Shown: positions 6,656 through 14,176, counted from the stretch's first letter. The stretch is 16,596 nt of DNA from Eubacterium sp. UBA3782 (GCA_002368795.1 DFFG01000076.1:1-16596); one strand, 5' to 3'. The notes: a model not told the origin generated them from the letters alone. Numbers and translations are program-made.

Positions 6656-7028
6656 TGGGGATAAAGGGACTGGTCCGGCATAAGAAGGCCTGCAAAAGGG
6701 CAGCAGGACAGGCAGGACCTTTTCCGGAAAATAGGCCAAAAGACAGGACAGGGATAGTGATCCGAAAATAAGGACAAAAGGAAAAATAGAAAAACAAAAG
6801 GAAAAACAAAAGGGGTAAACGAAACAAAATATCAGAAGAGTAAGCAGGCAAATTTAGGAGTAACAGAAAAGCAGAAATAAGGAAGAGAACCAATAAACAG
6901 ATGCAGGCAGAAATGCAGGCCAAGAGATAGTCCTTATAAAAACGTTGGGATACCAACAAACAGATGCATGCAGAAATGCAGACTGCATGTACGTGGCCCT
7001 GCGTGGAGCAGGAGAAAGGAGACAGCAG
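6656..7028 (+). other. Purine-rich, T-poor spacer before the pilin gene
   Basis: About 370 bases without a convincing gene. The + strand from about 6735 to 6910 is strikingly A/G-rich with very few T, and contains reiterated ACAAAAGG and GGAAAAA words (6774-6815). I see no strong hairpin and no good promoter: TATAAA at 6935-6940 lacks a -35 box. It may be an unstructured part of the mRNA just upstream of the pilin. Confidence 0.5.
6890..6983 (+). repeat. 31-bp direct repeat, two copies 63 bases apart
   Basis: Copies at 6890-6920 and 6953-6983 share CCAAYAAACAGATGCA and GCAGAAATGCAG with about three differences. They lie in the spacer before the Flp1 gene. Confidence 0.65.
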
Positions 7029-7217
7029 ATGTGGGCAGCAAGAGCAGCAAGGCAGCTGATGAGACGGTTTGTTACGGAGGAGGACGGCATATCGACGATC
7101 GAGATCATCCTGATCATTGTCGTTCTGATCGGTCTGGTCATCATTTTCAAGTCCCAGCTGACCAGTCTGGTGAACAGCACGCTCAGCCGGATCACCTCTC
7201 AGGCAGGGAGCATCTGA
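7029..7217 (+). CDS. flp: Flp1-type type IVb pilin (major pilin candidate)
   Basis: 62-aa prepilin. ATG 7029 follows AAAGGAG with a 7-base gap; upstream in-frame ATGs are ignored. A basic leader ends at Gly20 and the mature protein would begin ISTIE, giving the conserved Glu at +5, followed by a hydrophobic stretch (IILIIVVLIGLVIIF) and a short polar tail ending QAGSI. This is the layout of Flp1-family pilins of Gram-positive Tad loci. After cleavage by the A24 peptidase encoded in this locus it would polymerise into the fibre. The preceding spacer and strong ribosome binding site suggest high expression. Confidence 0.85.
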   Translation: MWAARAARQLMRRFVTEEDGISTIEIILIIVVLIGLVIIFKSQLTSLVNSTLSRITSQAGSI

Positions 7218-8773
7218 GCAGCGGCAGAGACAGGGGAAGCATCACCTATTTTCTGTGTCTGCTTCTCCTGGTCCTCCTTGGCCTGATCTTTGCCGGGATC
7301 CGTTCCTGCCGTCAGGCGGCCGCCCGGGCAGTGATCGCCTGTGCAGCCGAGGAAGGCCTGTTTTCTGTATTTGCCCAGTATGACAGGGAGCTGTATGACC
7401 GATATGGCCTGCTGTTTGTCAATGCCGGTCAGGGAACAGGTGAATTAAGGCTCGGATGGCTCCTGGATGAGGCGGATGAGTATGCCTCCTACATTCTGGA
7501 ACCAGGGAGGGGAAGGGTATTGTCCAGTCTTCTTACCGGCGGTACAGACCTTCTTGCCCTGCGGCAGGAGAGGGATCGATCCGCCGTTACCGGGTATGTG
7601 CTGGCGACTGACCAGGAGGGGGCGGCTTTTAAAAGGCAGGTATGCGAGCAGGTAAAGGCCGGGATCGGCGGTACGTTCCTGCAGTCTCTGAAAGATCGCT
7701 TATCTGCCCAGTCCGGTGAAGCAGCCGGTATAAAGAACCGGCGGAATTTCATCCGCGAGGACCTGGCAGAGCAGTACCATGCGGAGGATGAAGCCCGCCG
7801 TTCTCCGCAGGTGCAGGAGGAGGCCAGAGCCCTCCGGGAAACTGCCGAGGAAGCCGCAGAAGGGGAGCAGGAAAGTCCGGAGGATGGTACAGAAGGCGGC
7901 ATAGAAGCTGCGCCTGCTCCGGCCGAACGGATCAGAAATCCAATCACCATTATCGCCGAGCTGAAGGAACAGGGGATCCTTGCTCTGGCCGTTCCGGATG
8001 CATCGCAGATCTCTGCAGGAGAAATATCTTCCGGCGACGCTCTCCGCGGGAGATCGCAAAACACCGGGATGAATATGGCTCCGACCGGGCCGGAGGGAGC
8101 GGAGGTTTCCCTCTGCCTGACCGAGTACCTTTGCAGCTCCTTTCCCTGCTATACGGATAGGACCACGCCAGGCGGGTTAATCTATCAGATCGAGTATGCA
8201 GTCGGAGGAAAATTGACCGACAGGGAAAACCTGGAGGCTGTGCTCACACGGATCCTGGTGATCCGGGAAGCGGCAAATATGGTCTTCCTCATGAGCAGTC
8301 CCATTCATCGGGCAGAGGCTGATGCCATGGCGCTGAAACTGTCCGCGGCACTCATGCAGCCTGCGCTGGAACCGGTCATATCCTTTGGCCTCAAGGCAGC
8401 CTGGGCGTTTGGCGAGTCTGTCGTGGACTGCCGGACCCTGCTCTCCGGAGGCAGGATCCCCATCACCAAGACAGAGGAGAGCTGGCAGCTGGATCTGGAT
8501 TCATTGGCCGATCTGATGGAGGTGGCAGACAGCAGGAAAAAAAGCAGTGAGTCCGGCCTGACCTACCTGGATTATCTTCGGCTCCTGCTTGCGGCGGGCA
8601 GCCAGAAGGAACTGACGGATGCCGCCATGGACCTGACAGAGTGGGGAATGCGAAAGACCGATCCCACGTTTCGGTTGGACTGCTGCCTGGATGTACTGGA
8701 AATTGAGCAGACCGTGCGTGCAGGAAGTATGACCTACACCGTCTGCAGAAGCTGGGGTTACGACATGAAATAA
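7214..8773 (+). CDS. DUF5702-type membrane-anchored Tad locus protein
   Basis: About 519 aa if started at CTG 7214. No ATG, GTG or TTG lies in a sensible place: the frame is open far upstream, but that part is the pilin gene read out of frame. CTG 7214 overlaps the pilin stop as CTGA, in the manner of ATGA couplings. The protein begins with a basic stretch, then a membrane anchor (GSITYFLCLLLLVLLGLIF). A Glu-rich, Ala/Pro-rich linker lies in the middle, and the C-terminal half (YQIEYAVGGKLTDRENLEAV, ILVIREAANMVF, CRTLLSGGRIPITKTEESW) carries the conserved pattern of DUF5702, a family often found next to Tad genes. Its precise role is unknown; an external minor component is likely. Confidence 0.8.
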   Translation: MSSGRDRGSITYFLCLLLLVLLGLIFAGIRSCRQAAARAVIACAAEEGLFSVFAQYDRELYDRYGLLFVNAGQGTGELRLGWLLDEADEYASYILEPGRGRVLSSLLTGGTDLLALRQERDRSAVTGYVLATDQEGAAFKRQVCEQVKAGIGGTFLQSLKDRLSAQSGEAAGIKNRRNFIREDLAEQYHAEDEARRSPQVQEEARALRETAEEAAEGEQESPEDGTEGGIEAAPAPAERIRNPITIIAELKEQGILALAVPDASQISAGEISSGDALRGRSQNTGMNMAPTGPEGAEVSLCLTEYLCSSFPCYTDRTTPGGLIYQIEYAVGGKLTDRENLEAVLTRILVIREAANMVFLMSSPIHRAEADAMALKLSAALMQPALEPVISFGLKAAWAFGESVVDCRTLLSGGRIPITKTEESWQLDLDSLADLMEVADSRKKSSESGLTYLDYLRLLLAAGSQKELTDAAMDLTEWGMRKTDPTFRLDCCLDVLEIEQTVRAGSMTYTVCRSWGYDMK

Positions 8774-8872
8774 TTAACCAGAAGGGAGGTCCGGGAGGGC
8801 CTTTCCCGTCTGCAGAAGCTGGGGTTACGACATGAAATGATCAACCAGGAGGGAGGTCCGGGAGGGCCTTTC
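8741..8872 (+). repeat. 67-bp tandem duplication of the DUF5702 gene end
   Basis: The segment beginning GTCTGCAGAAGCTGGGG occurs at 8741 and 8808. It includes the last codons (ATGAAATAA in the first copy, ATGAAATGA in the second) and the following AGGGAGGTCCGGGAGGGCC. About four differences in 65 bases point to a fairly recent event. Confidence 0.85.
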
Positions 8873-8883
8873 GGACGGCAGAT

Positions 8884-8925
8884 ATGCTGCCTTCGAGCTT
8901 ATCCCCCGGAACCATTGACAGATGA
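8884..8925 (+). CDS. Possible 13-codon leader peptide coupled to the next gene
   Basis: ATG 8884 opens a frame coding MLPSSLSPGTIDR with its TGA at 8923-8925, overlapping the ATG of the following gene (ATGA). The following gene has no clear ribosome binding site, so translation of this peptide could deliver ribosomes to it. The peptide's own binding site is also weak. Speculative. Confidence 0.15.
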   Translation: MLPSSLSPGTIDR

Positions 8926-9719
8926 TGAAAAAGAAAGCGAGTCATAAAAACGGAAAAAAACGATTCTCCCACTTCAAATTAAGGCGGAATAATCCTGTAT
9001 CCGCTTTTCTTCGAAGGTGTGTGCCTGCCGTTTCGAAAGACCGTCCCGGATCTCTCTTGCCGGATGCGGGGAGCCTGACCGCAGAAGCAGCCATGGCTGT
9101 CCCGCTGTTTTTCCTGTGTGTTGTGTCCCTGATCTGCATGATGGATATGTATGGCATGACGGCAGCCCAGACAGCTGCGCTGGCTGGTCGGGCGGAGCGC
9201 CTGGCCGTGGAGGCGGGGCTGACCGGCGAGGAGGCCCTGGATGTGATCGACCTGTATGAGCCATTCACCTACACCGTCAGGTGGTTCCCGGTGCCGGGAG
9301 CCTCTGTGCGGATCCCCATCCGGGGACGGGCGCGTGTATGGAACGGCAGAAGAGGAGGAGACAATTCCCAGGGAGAAACAGGCCGAGAGGCTGAGGAGCT
9401 GGTCTACATGACCGATTATGGAAGTGTCTATCACACCTCATCGGCCTGTACACACCTGCACCTGTCGGTACAGGCTGTGAGCGGCTCCAGAGTGTCCTCC
9501 TGCAGAAACAAAAACGGCGCCCGCTATCATGCCTGTGAAAAGTGCGCCGGCGCAGGAGGGAGAGCCGGCATGGTATATATCACGGATGACGGAGACTGCT
9601 GGCACAATTCTGCAGAATGCGGCGGGCTGACCAGAAATGTCAAGCTTGTCCGGCGGTCGGAGGCGGCAGGTGTATGCCAGTGCAGCCGCTGTGCAGCCCT
9701 TGCCGGCAGCAGCCCATAA
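8922..9719 (+). CDS. TadE-like pseudopilin with two C-terminal Cys/His repeats
   Basis: 265 aa from ATG 8922. A 50-residue basic leader ends in Gly50, followed by SLTAE (Glu at +5) and a hydrophobic helix (AAMAVPLFFLCVVSLICMM), the TadE-like pseudopilin signature. The C-terminal third holds two related units: residues 161-208 (VYMTDYGSVYHTSSACTHL, ending YHACEKC) and 218-257 (VYITDDGDCWHNSAECGGL, ending CQCSRC). Each has a VYxT strand, G, H, S, C and a final CxxC, a pattern suggesting metal binding or disulfides outside the cell. No Shine-Dalgarno is evident, and coupling through a short upstream frame is possible. The reading frame of the next gene starts inside its end. Confidence 0.78.
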   Translation: MMKKKASHKNGKKRFSHFKLRRNNPVSAFLRRCVPAVSKDRPGSLLPDAGSLTAEAAMAVPLFFLCVVSLICMMDMYGMTAAQTAALAGRAERLAVEAGLTGEEALDVIDLYEPFTYTVRWFPVPGASVRIPIRGRARVWNGRRGGDNSQGETGREAEELVYMTDYGSVYHTSSACTHLHLSVQAVSGSRVSSCRNKNGARYHACEKCAGAGGRAGMVYITDDGDCWHNSAECGGLTRNVKLVRRSEAAGVCQCSRCAALAGSSP

Positions 9720-10255
9720 ACCAGATGGTTTTCCTGATCCTCCTGGTCAGCAGCATACGCGATATCCGGGAGCGGCGGATCTGCCTCGCACCGACCCTGG
9801 CGGCAGCCGCTGCGGGGGTTGTTTTGCGAACCATATCCGCAGGTGCCGGACAAAGCCTTGCGGCGGCAGGCCCCGGTCTATTTCTGCTGGCGATCTCGCT
9901 GCTTAGCAGGGGCAGGGTGGGCTTTGGCGACGGGCTGGTGCTCCTGGCAGCCGGGCTTTGGAGCGGCCCTTATCCGGCCTGGCTTAGTCTGCTTCTGGGA
10001 CTGCTACTTGCATTTTTGCTTTCCTTGCTGAAAACCACGAAAAGAATACAGGAGAGCAGAAATGCCGGAACGCAAAACGAGAGTGGAGCAGCCGGTGCGA
10101 ACAGAGCACCTGATGCGGACAGTAGAACCAACGAAGATAGATTGGCTGGTGAGTGCAGAAGCGTTCACGAAGGCACAGCAGCAGACACAGACAGGAGCAT
10201 CCCCTTTGTGCCCTTCCTGCTGGCAGGCTATCTGCTCCAGAGCCTTCTGGGATAA
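9674..10255 (+). CDS. Second prepilin-peptidase-like protein (A24 family)
   Basis: 193 aa from ATG 9674, ten bases after GGAGG and inside the previous gene; ATG 9725, just after that gene's stop, would give a more typical short N terminus but has no visible ribosome binding site. The two aspartates of the A24 peptidases are present: Asp30 in SSIRDIRERRI and Asp86 in VGFGDGLVLL (GxGD). Several membrane helices follow. The usual C-terminal IPFxPF motif (IPFVPFLLAGYLL) is separated from the preceding helix by about 48 polar residues (roughly 124-172), an unusual insert. Together with the frameshifted tadV it gives the locus two peptidase genes; this one may serve the TadE-like proteins or replace tadV. 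Confidence 0.72.
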   Translation: MPVQPLCSPCRQQPINQMVFLILLVSSIRDIRERRICLAPTLAAAAAGVVLRTISAGAGQSLAAAGPGLFLLAISLLSRGRVGFGDGLVLLAAGLWSGPYPAWLSLLLGLLLAFLLSLLKTTKRIQESRNAGTQNESGAAGANRAPDADSRTNEDRLAGECRSVHEGTAADTDRSIPFVPFLLAGYLLQSLLG

Positions 10256-10326
10256 GAGGGGAAGCTACAAAGGGATAAAGGGATACCAGATGATCTTCAG
10301 CAGAAAGATGGGAGAAGAAGGAAAGT

Positions 10327-10896
10327 ATGCCGGACACATGCAGGAAAAACTGGAGAGAAGCCAGAGAGAAGCCTTGTGCCAGGGACGGTATGGATGCCGA
10401 GACAACGGCATGCAGCACGACAGATCTGCACGGAGCAGAAAGGGACCTCAGGGATGGCCGGGATCGGCTGCAAGAAATCATCAGATGGATGGAGCAGGGA
10501 GCCATGACCGTGGAAGCCTCATTTATCGTGCCCTGGGTCGTGATCCTCACAGCTCTGCTGATCGTCATGACATTCTGGGCACACAACCGGAACTGGTATA
10601 GAGCAGGTGCTGTCGAGACAGCCCTCTGCGGCACGGCGCGCCATACCGGCAGCGATGGGGAGGCTCAGGCAGAGGAGCGGGCAGAGGAGCGGGTGTATGC
10701 GCAGACGATGCCGGGGAGTGAACCCTCTTTTCGGGTGAACTGCAGCAGCAGGACATGCACGGTCGATTTTGCAGAACAGACCTTCCCAGCATTTAATGAG
10801 GTGTTTGCCTGGAAGGTATCCGAAAAAGCAGAGAAGATCCGTCCGGTCGCGGCATTCCGGCAGGTACGGGCAGTAAAGGAAGCATTTGAGGAATAA
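10327..10896 (+). CDS. Second TadE-like pseudopilin
   Basis: 189 aa from ATG 10327, which follows AAGGAAAG closely. The conserved part is Gly58 followed by AMTVE (Glu at +5) and the helix ASFIVPWVVILTALLIVMTF, the TadE pattern. The soluble part has two Cys (NCSSRTCTVDF) and ends in a charged helix. The 57-residue leader is long and partly low in complexity; ATG 10390 or 10489 are alternative starts but lack binding sites. The 70 bases before it are A/G-rich with no gene. Confidence 0.7.
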   Translation: MPDTCRKNWREAREKPCARDGMDAETTACSTTDLHGAERDLRDGRDRLQEIIRWMEQGAMTVEASFIVPWVVILTALLIVMTFWAHNRNWYRAGAVETALCGTARHTGSDGEAQAEERAEERVYAQTMPGSEPSFRVNCSSRTCTVDFAEQTFPAFNEVFAWKVSEKAEKIRPVAAFRQVRAVKEAFEE

Positions 10897-10908
10897 GAGG
10901 GATTTGAG

Positions 10909-12207
10909 GTGAAGGCTGAGTTCAGGCGGGAAATGCACCGCAGTTATATGATCCTGTCGGGAGAGGAACTGCCGGAGGCTGGCTCCTACCCGATGCGCAT
11001 GCTTGAAGAAAATGTCATTCCCGGCTTTCTTCCCTGCAGTGTCAGGGAGATCGACGGAGAACGGTTTCTGTACTACGATATTACATCGATGCTGTCACTG
11101 CGTGTGCTCCTGGACATGGGACAGGTGGACCGGGAGCTGCTGACACTTTTGTTTTCGGGCTTTGCCAATGCCCTAGACGCGATGACAGAGTTCCTGTTCT
11201 GGGATGACTGCGCGCTGGCAGATCCGGACATGATCTTTGTCAACAGCAGCCGGACAGAGCTGCGCCTGGTTCTGTATCCCGGAGAGGGCACATCCTTTCA
11301 CGACCAGATCCGGGAGCTGGCCGAGTCCCTGCTGCCGCGGCTCCGCCACGAGGATACCGCAGCTGTCAAAATGGGCTATTCCTTTTACCAGCTTTGCATG
11401 GAGAGCGATCCGGACAGCAAAGCCTTCCGGGCACTGCTTTCCGGCGCGGGAGAGGAAGAGAAGACGGCGACGGAGTGCCTCATGCCAGAGCAGATGACAG
11501 AAGATGAGGAGAGGGAGCGGCTGATGGATGCCTTTTTTACAGATCCGGAGGTGGAGGAGGAAACGATCTTCCAGAAAATCCGCCACTGGTTTTTCAGGGA
11601 TAAAAGAGAGAAGACAGCAGGGGAAGAAAAGACGAAGACAGAAAGGAAAGACGGGAAGAGCGTTTACCGGATTGGGACCGTGCAGGCAGTGGCAGAGGAA
11701 GCGGTACCCTACGGGCTGCTACGCCAAAGAAGCGGACCTTACCTTCCGGATGCCGCATCCAATGGCGCACCCGATGCCGTATCGGAAACAGGAATGTCTG
11801 GAGCAGCCTCTGCTGGAACATATGCGGCTGCTGACAGTCAGGAAGCGGATTTTGACGATAATGCCACACGGGTCCTTGCCCCAGAGGATATGGCAGCTTT
11901 CGTCATAAAAGAAAAAGCCAGGCTGATGCCGGCAGATGCGGGAAAGGCGCCGCTGATCTTGACCGGCGGCAATGCCATCGTCGGAAAAAGTGCACGGGAG
12001 GCGGATTACGTCATTGATTCTCCGGTGGTCAGCCGCCTGCACGCACGTCTTATGTGGGATGGAAGTCTGTACCGGATCATGGATCTGAACAGCCGGAACG
12101 GTACCTTTATCAATGGAGAGCGGATGAAGATCAATGAGGTGCGGCCCCTTGCAGACGGTGATGAGGTCCGTTTTGCGGATGCTGCGTACGAATACCACAT
12201 CCGGTAA
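10909..12207 (+). CDS. DUF6382 and FHA domain protein of the Tad locus
   Basis: 432 aa from GTG 10909, seven bases after AGAGGG; this GTG is the first start in frame. The N-terminal part (about 5-185; SYMILSGEELPEAGSYPMRM, LYYDITSMLSLRVLL, LVLYPGEGTSFHDQIREL) is the DUF6382 pattern. A charged low-complexity middle (about 190-330) follows. The C-terminal FHA domain (347-432) has GKSAREADYVI, VSRLHARL and DLNSRNGTFINGE, including the Ser, His and Asn residues that bind phosphothreonine. Such proteins are commonly encoded at the end of Gram-positive Tad loci. It may link pilus assembly to Ser/Thr kinase signalling; no kinase is visible in this window. Confidence 0.85.
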   Translation: MKAEFRREMHRSYMILSGEELPEAGSYPMRMLEENVIPGFLPCSVREIDGERFLYYDITSMLSLRVLLDMGQVDRELLTLLFSGFANALDAMTEFLFWDDCALADPDMIFVNSSRTELRLVLYPGEGTSFHDQIRELAESLLPRLRHEDTAAVKMGYSFYQLCMESDPDSKAFRALLSGAGEEEKTATECLMPEQMTEDEERERLMDAFFTDPEVEEETIFQKIRHWFFRDKREKTAGEEKTKTERKDGKSVYRIGTVQAVAEEAVPYGLLRQRSGPYLPDAASNGAPDAVSETGMSGAASAGTYAAADSQEADFDDNATRVLAPEDMAAFVIKEKARLMPADAGKAPLILTGGNAIVGKSAREADYVIDSPVVSRLHARLMWDGSLYRIMDLNSRNGTFINGERMKINEVRPLADGDEVRFADAAYEYHIR

Positions 12208-12241
12208 AAAAGATTCCGGTGCGTTTCTTCCCGATCCGTAC

Positions 12242-12247
12242 TATAAT
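12242..12247 (+). promoter_or_regulatory. -10 box of the HIT gene promoter
   Basis: TATAAT is perfect, 31 bases upstream of the HIT start. No good -35 hexamer stands 16-18 bases upstream. It separates the HIT gene from the pilus locus transcriptionally. Confidence 0.55.
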
Positions 12248-12278
12248 AGGGGCAGAAACGTATTTGGAGGTGACACTG

Positions 12279-12692
12279 ATGAGTGATTGTATTTTCTGCA
12301 GAATCGCGGCAGGAGAGATCCCGTCTGCGACGATCTATGAGGATGAGAACTTCCGTGTGATCCTGGATCTTGGCCCCGCAACAAAAGGCCATGCTCTGAT
12401 CCTTCCCAAGGCACACTATGCAGATCTGACAGAGATCCCCGAGGATCTGGCAGCAAAGGCTATGGTTGTGGCAAAGAAGGTCGTGACCTTTATGAAGGAT
12501 GCCCTTCCCTGTGACGGCTACAACATCGTCCAGAACAACGGCGAGAGCGCAGGCCAGACCGTTTTCCATTTCCATATGCATCTGATCCCACGTTACAAGG
12601 GGGACCATGCAGGTGTGACCTGGAAGCCCGGCAAGCTGACCGATGAGGCAAGAGATGAGATCCTGGAGAAGGCAAAAGGCCTGATGCAGTAA
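12279..12692 (+). CDS. HIT family nucleotide hydrolase (HINT-like)
   Basis: 137 aa, full length for the HINT branch, which hydrolyses nucleoside phosphoramidates and related AMP conjugates in the cytosol. ATG 12279 follows TTGGAGGTG; the ORF continues upstream to 12219 but that part has no binding site. Residues 4-11 (CIFCRIAAGEIPS around 4-16) give the N-terminal CxxC seen in many HIT proteins. The histidine triad HFHMHLIPR near residue 96-104 contains the catalytic His. Its own -10 box is upstream, and a 3' tandem repeat and a terminator follow, so it is likely monocistronic. Confidence 0.95.
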   Translation: MSDCIFCRIAAGEIPSATIYEDENFRVILDLGPATKGHALILPKAHYADLTEIPEDLAAKAMVVAKKVVTFMKDALPCDGYNIVQNNGESAGQTVFHFHMHLIPRYKGDHAGVTWKPGKLTDEARDEILEKAKGLMQ

Positions 12693-12782
12693 GAACACGT
12701 AAGGTGCTGGAAACACGTAAGACGCCAGGAACGCGTAAGACGCTGGAAACGTGCAAGGTGGTTGGAACGCGTAAGGCGTTTA
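12693..12782 (+). repeat. Tandem repeat starting at the HIT stop codon
   Basis: Five units of 17-19 bases of the type GAACGCGTAAGACGCTG, alternating in length so that a 36-base pair of units is the higher period. It begins directly after the TAA and ends 9 bases before the terminator stem. Confidence 0.8.
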
Positions 12783-12790
12783 GAAACCCG

Positions 12791-12861
12791 AAAAGGGGCT
12801 GCCTGACGAAACATTGATGTGCAAAAAACACATCATCTGTTTTGTCAGGCAGCCCCTTTTT
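12791..12861. terminator. Bidirectional intrinsic terminator between the HIT gene and degV
   Basis: AAAAGGGGCTGCCTGAC pairs with GTCAGGCAGCCCCTTTT, with a further inner GATGTG/CACATC stem. T runs follow on both strands, so it can end both convergent transcripts. The 110 bases from here to degV hold no other gene. Confidence 0.92.
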
Positions 12862-12973
12862 GTCATGGACACAGGCCTTATAGGTGGCCTTTAAGCCTGC
12901 GGTTTTACTTTGTCATCAAAGATTTCGGAAGAAAAGCCGAATTTACCAGCGAGGGTAGAAACCTGGATCCGGA

Positions 12974-13837
12974 TTAACGCTCGATTCCCCGGAAGAAGAG
13001 TCCCAGCATACCGGGGCCGACATGAGAACCAGAGAAGGGCTCATGCTGGCAGATCGTGATGGAGACACCGGGTGTGATTGATTCGACCAGACCGGCCAGG
13101 GTCCTGGCATCCTCAAGGCAGTCGCCGTGGGAGATGCAGATCCGCTGCTCTCCGGTCTTTACTCGTTTCTCCTGGTATTTGGCGGCAAGCAATTCAATCG
13201 ATTTCTTCCGTCCCCGCACTTTGGCACAGGAGACGATATGCCCTTCCTTGTCCCCATAGAGGATCGGTTTGATCGAAAGGAGCGTGCCCAGATGTGCGGT
13301 CATTCCTGAGACACGGCCAGTGCGCTTCAGGAAATGCAGGTCGTCTACCGTAAAATACTGGCAGCTGTGTGCCACTTCCTCGTCTACGATGCGGGCTGCC
13401 TCCCGGGCGTCAACGCCTGCTCTGGAGAGCTCGGCTGCACGGACGGCCAGAAGACCGCTGCCAAAGCCGCAGCCGTGGGAATCGACGATATGGACAAAAC
13501 GTTCCGGAAACTCTTCCATCAGCTCGTTTGCGGCCAGGACCGCGGCGCCGTAGGTACCGCTGATGCCGGAACTCATGGAAACATAGATGATATCCTGCCC
13601 CTGTTCCAGGACAGGAGTAAAATGCGTCAGAAACAGATGGGTATTCAGGAGCGTAGTGCGGATATCCCGTCCTGCCTTCAGCTGTTCGTAAAAAGCATGG
13701 CCGTCAAAATCATCGACGTTTCCCTCGTAGATCCGGGGCTCCCCATCGATGGTATAGCTGCAGGGAAGGAGAGAGATCCCTTCCAGCATGCTAAGAGGCA
13801 GATTAGCGCTGCCATCCGCGAATACCGCAAAAGCCAT
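12974..13837 (-). CDS. DegV family fatty-acid-binding protein
   Basis: 287 aa, full length. DegV proteins bind a fatty acid and (as FakB) present it to the kinase FakA for phosphorylation and membrane lipid synthesis; whether this copy does so is inference. Family marks: ADGSANLP near the N terminus, SMSSGISGTYGAA (about 88-100), HFLKRTGRVSGM (about 167-178) and GSHVGPGMLGLFFRG at the C terminus. The ATG (complement of 13835-13837) is preceded by ACGGAGG. No fakA is in the window. A long leader and a strong promoter lie upstream, divergent from tetR. Confidence 0.94.
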   Translation of the reverse strand: MAFAVFADGSANLPLSMLEGISLLPCSYTIDGEPRIYEGNVDDFDGHAFYEQLKAGRDIRTTLLNTHLFLTHFTPVLEQGQDIIYVSMSSGISGTYGAAVLAANELMEEFPERFVHIVDSHGCGFGSGLLAVRAAELSRAGVDAREAARIVDEEVAHSCQYFTVDDLHFLKRTGRVSGMTAHLGTLLSIKPILYGDKEGHIVSCAKVRGRKKSIELLAAKYQEKRVKTGEQRICISHGDCLEDARTLAGLVESITPGVSITICQHEPFSGSHVGPGMLGLFFRGIER

Positions 13838-13894
13838 AGATAAACCTCCGTGTAATCATATGTGTTTACGCATGTACACCATCTTAGCTGCATT

Positions 13895-13959
13895 CAAGAA
13901 CGCCTCGGCGTTCTTGCCGCGACGCGCACGGTGCGTAAGCACCTCCCACTGTGCGCGTC
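13895..13959. other. Hairpin cluster in the degV leader
   Basis: CAAGAACGC/GCGTTCTTG with a CTCG loop (13895-13916, 9 bp). GACGCGCAC/GTGCGCGTC (13921-13929 with 13951-13959, 9 bp) encloses GGTGC/GCACC with a GTAA (GNRA-type) loop (13930-13943) and a 7-base bulge on the 3' side. Read on the minus strand this would be in the untranslated leader of degV. Confidence 0.6.
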
Positions 13960-14057
13960 TGCGTCTTCGCGTATCTCTGCGTCAGACCCCGCTGCCCGAA
14001 CTGCGGCGCAGACAAGGGAAATCTCCTCTGTCTTCTGCTGCAGCCCTAGGAGCCGCA

Positions 14058-14090
14058 CAAAAAAACACTCCGTACATCAGTCCGGAGCGC
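14058..14090 (-). terminator. Terminator or attenuator in the degV leader
   Basis: On the minus strand GCGCTCCG pairs with CGGAGTGT (5 bp GC-rich, then wobble and Watson-Crick pairs), followed by TTTTTTT. It lies about 75-105 bases after the expected start of the minus strand promoter at 14169-14197. It would end a short RNA or act as an attenuator before degV. Confidence 0.6.
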
Positions 14091-14140
14091 CAGGTAGGAT
14101 CTGATCATCAGCTTACGTGTGTCATGCGCGATTGCCCACA

Positions 14141-14158
14141 ACAAATAGTGACATTTGT
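14141..14158. promoter_or_regulatory. Operator-like dyad ACAAAT-N6-ATTTGT
   Basis: ACAAAT (14141-14146) and ATTTGT (14153-14158) form a perfect inverted repeat. An overlapping near-palindrome, GTGACATTTGTAAC, spans 14148-14161. The dyad covers the -35 box of the + promoter and the start region of the minus promoter, the position expected for TetR autoregulation. It resembles the site at 1246-1270. Confidence 0.5.
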
Positions 14159-14176
14159 AACGATGAGTATTATACT
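14148..14176 (+). promoter_or_regulatory. Promoter of tetR
   Basis: GTGACA (14148-14153; five of six consensus bases), 17-base spacer, TATACT (14171-14176). Its -10 overlaps that of the divergent promoter on the other strand. Confidence 0.5.

Noticed and set aside
6968..7213. N-terminal extension of the DUF5702 protein from ATG 6968
   Set aside because: This part is the pilin gene read in another frame; its residues (many Asp, His, Arg) do not match a leader or anchor.
8915..8920. TTGACA -35 box before the TadE-like gene
   Set aside because: No -10 box lies 16-18 bases downstream.
13838..14162. T-box or other known riboswitch in the degV leader
   Set aside because: I could not find a T-box core sequence or another riboswitch consensus I know, so it stays as an unassigned structured leader.
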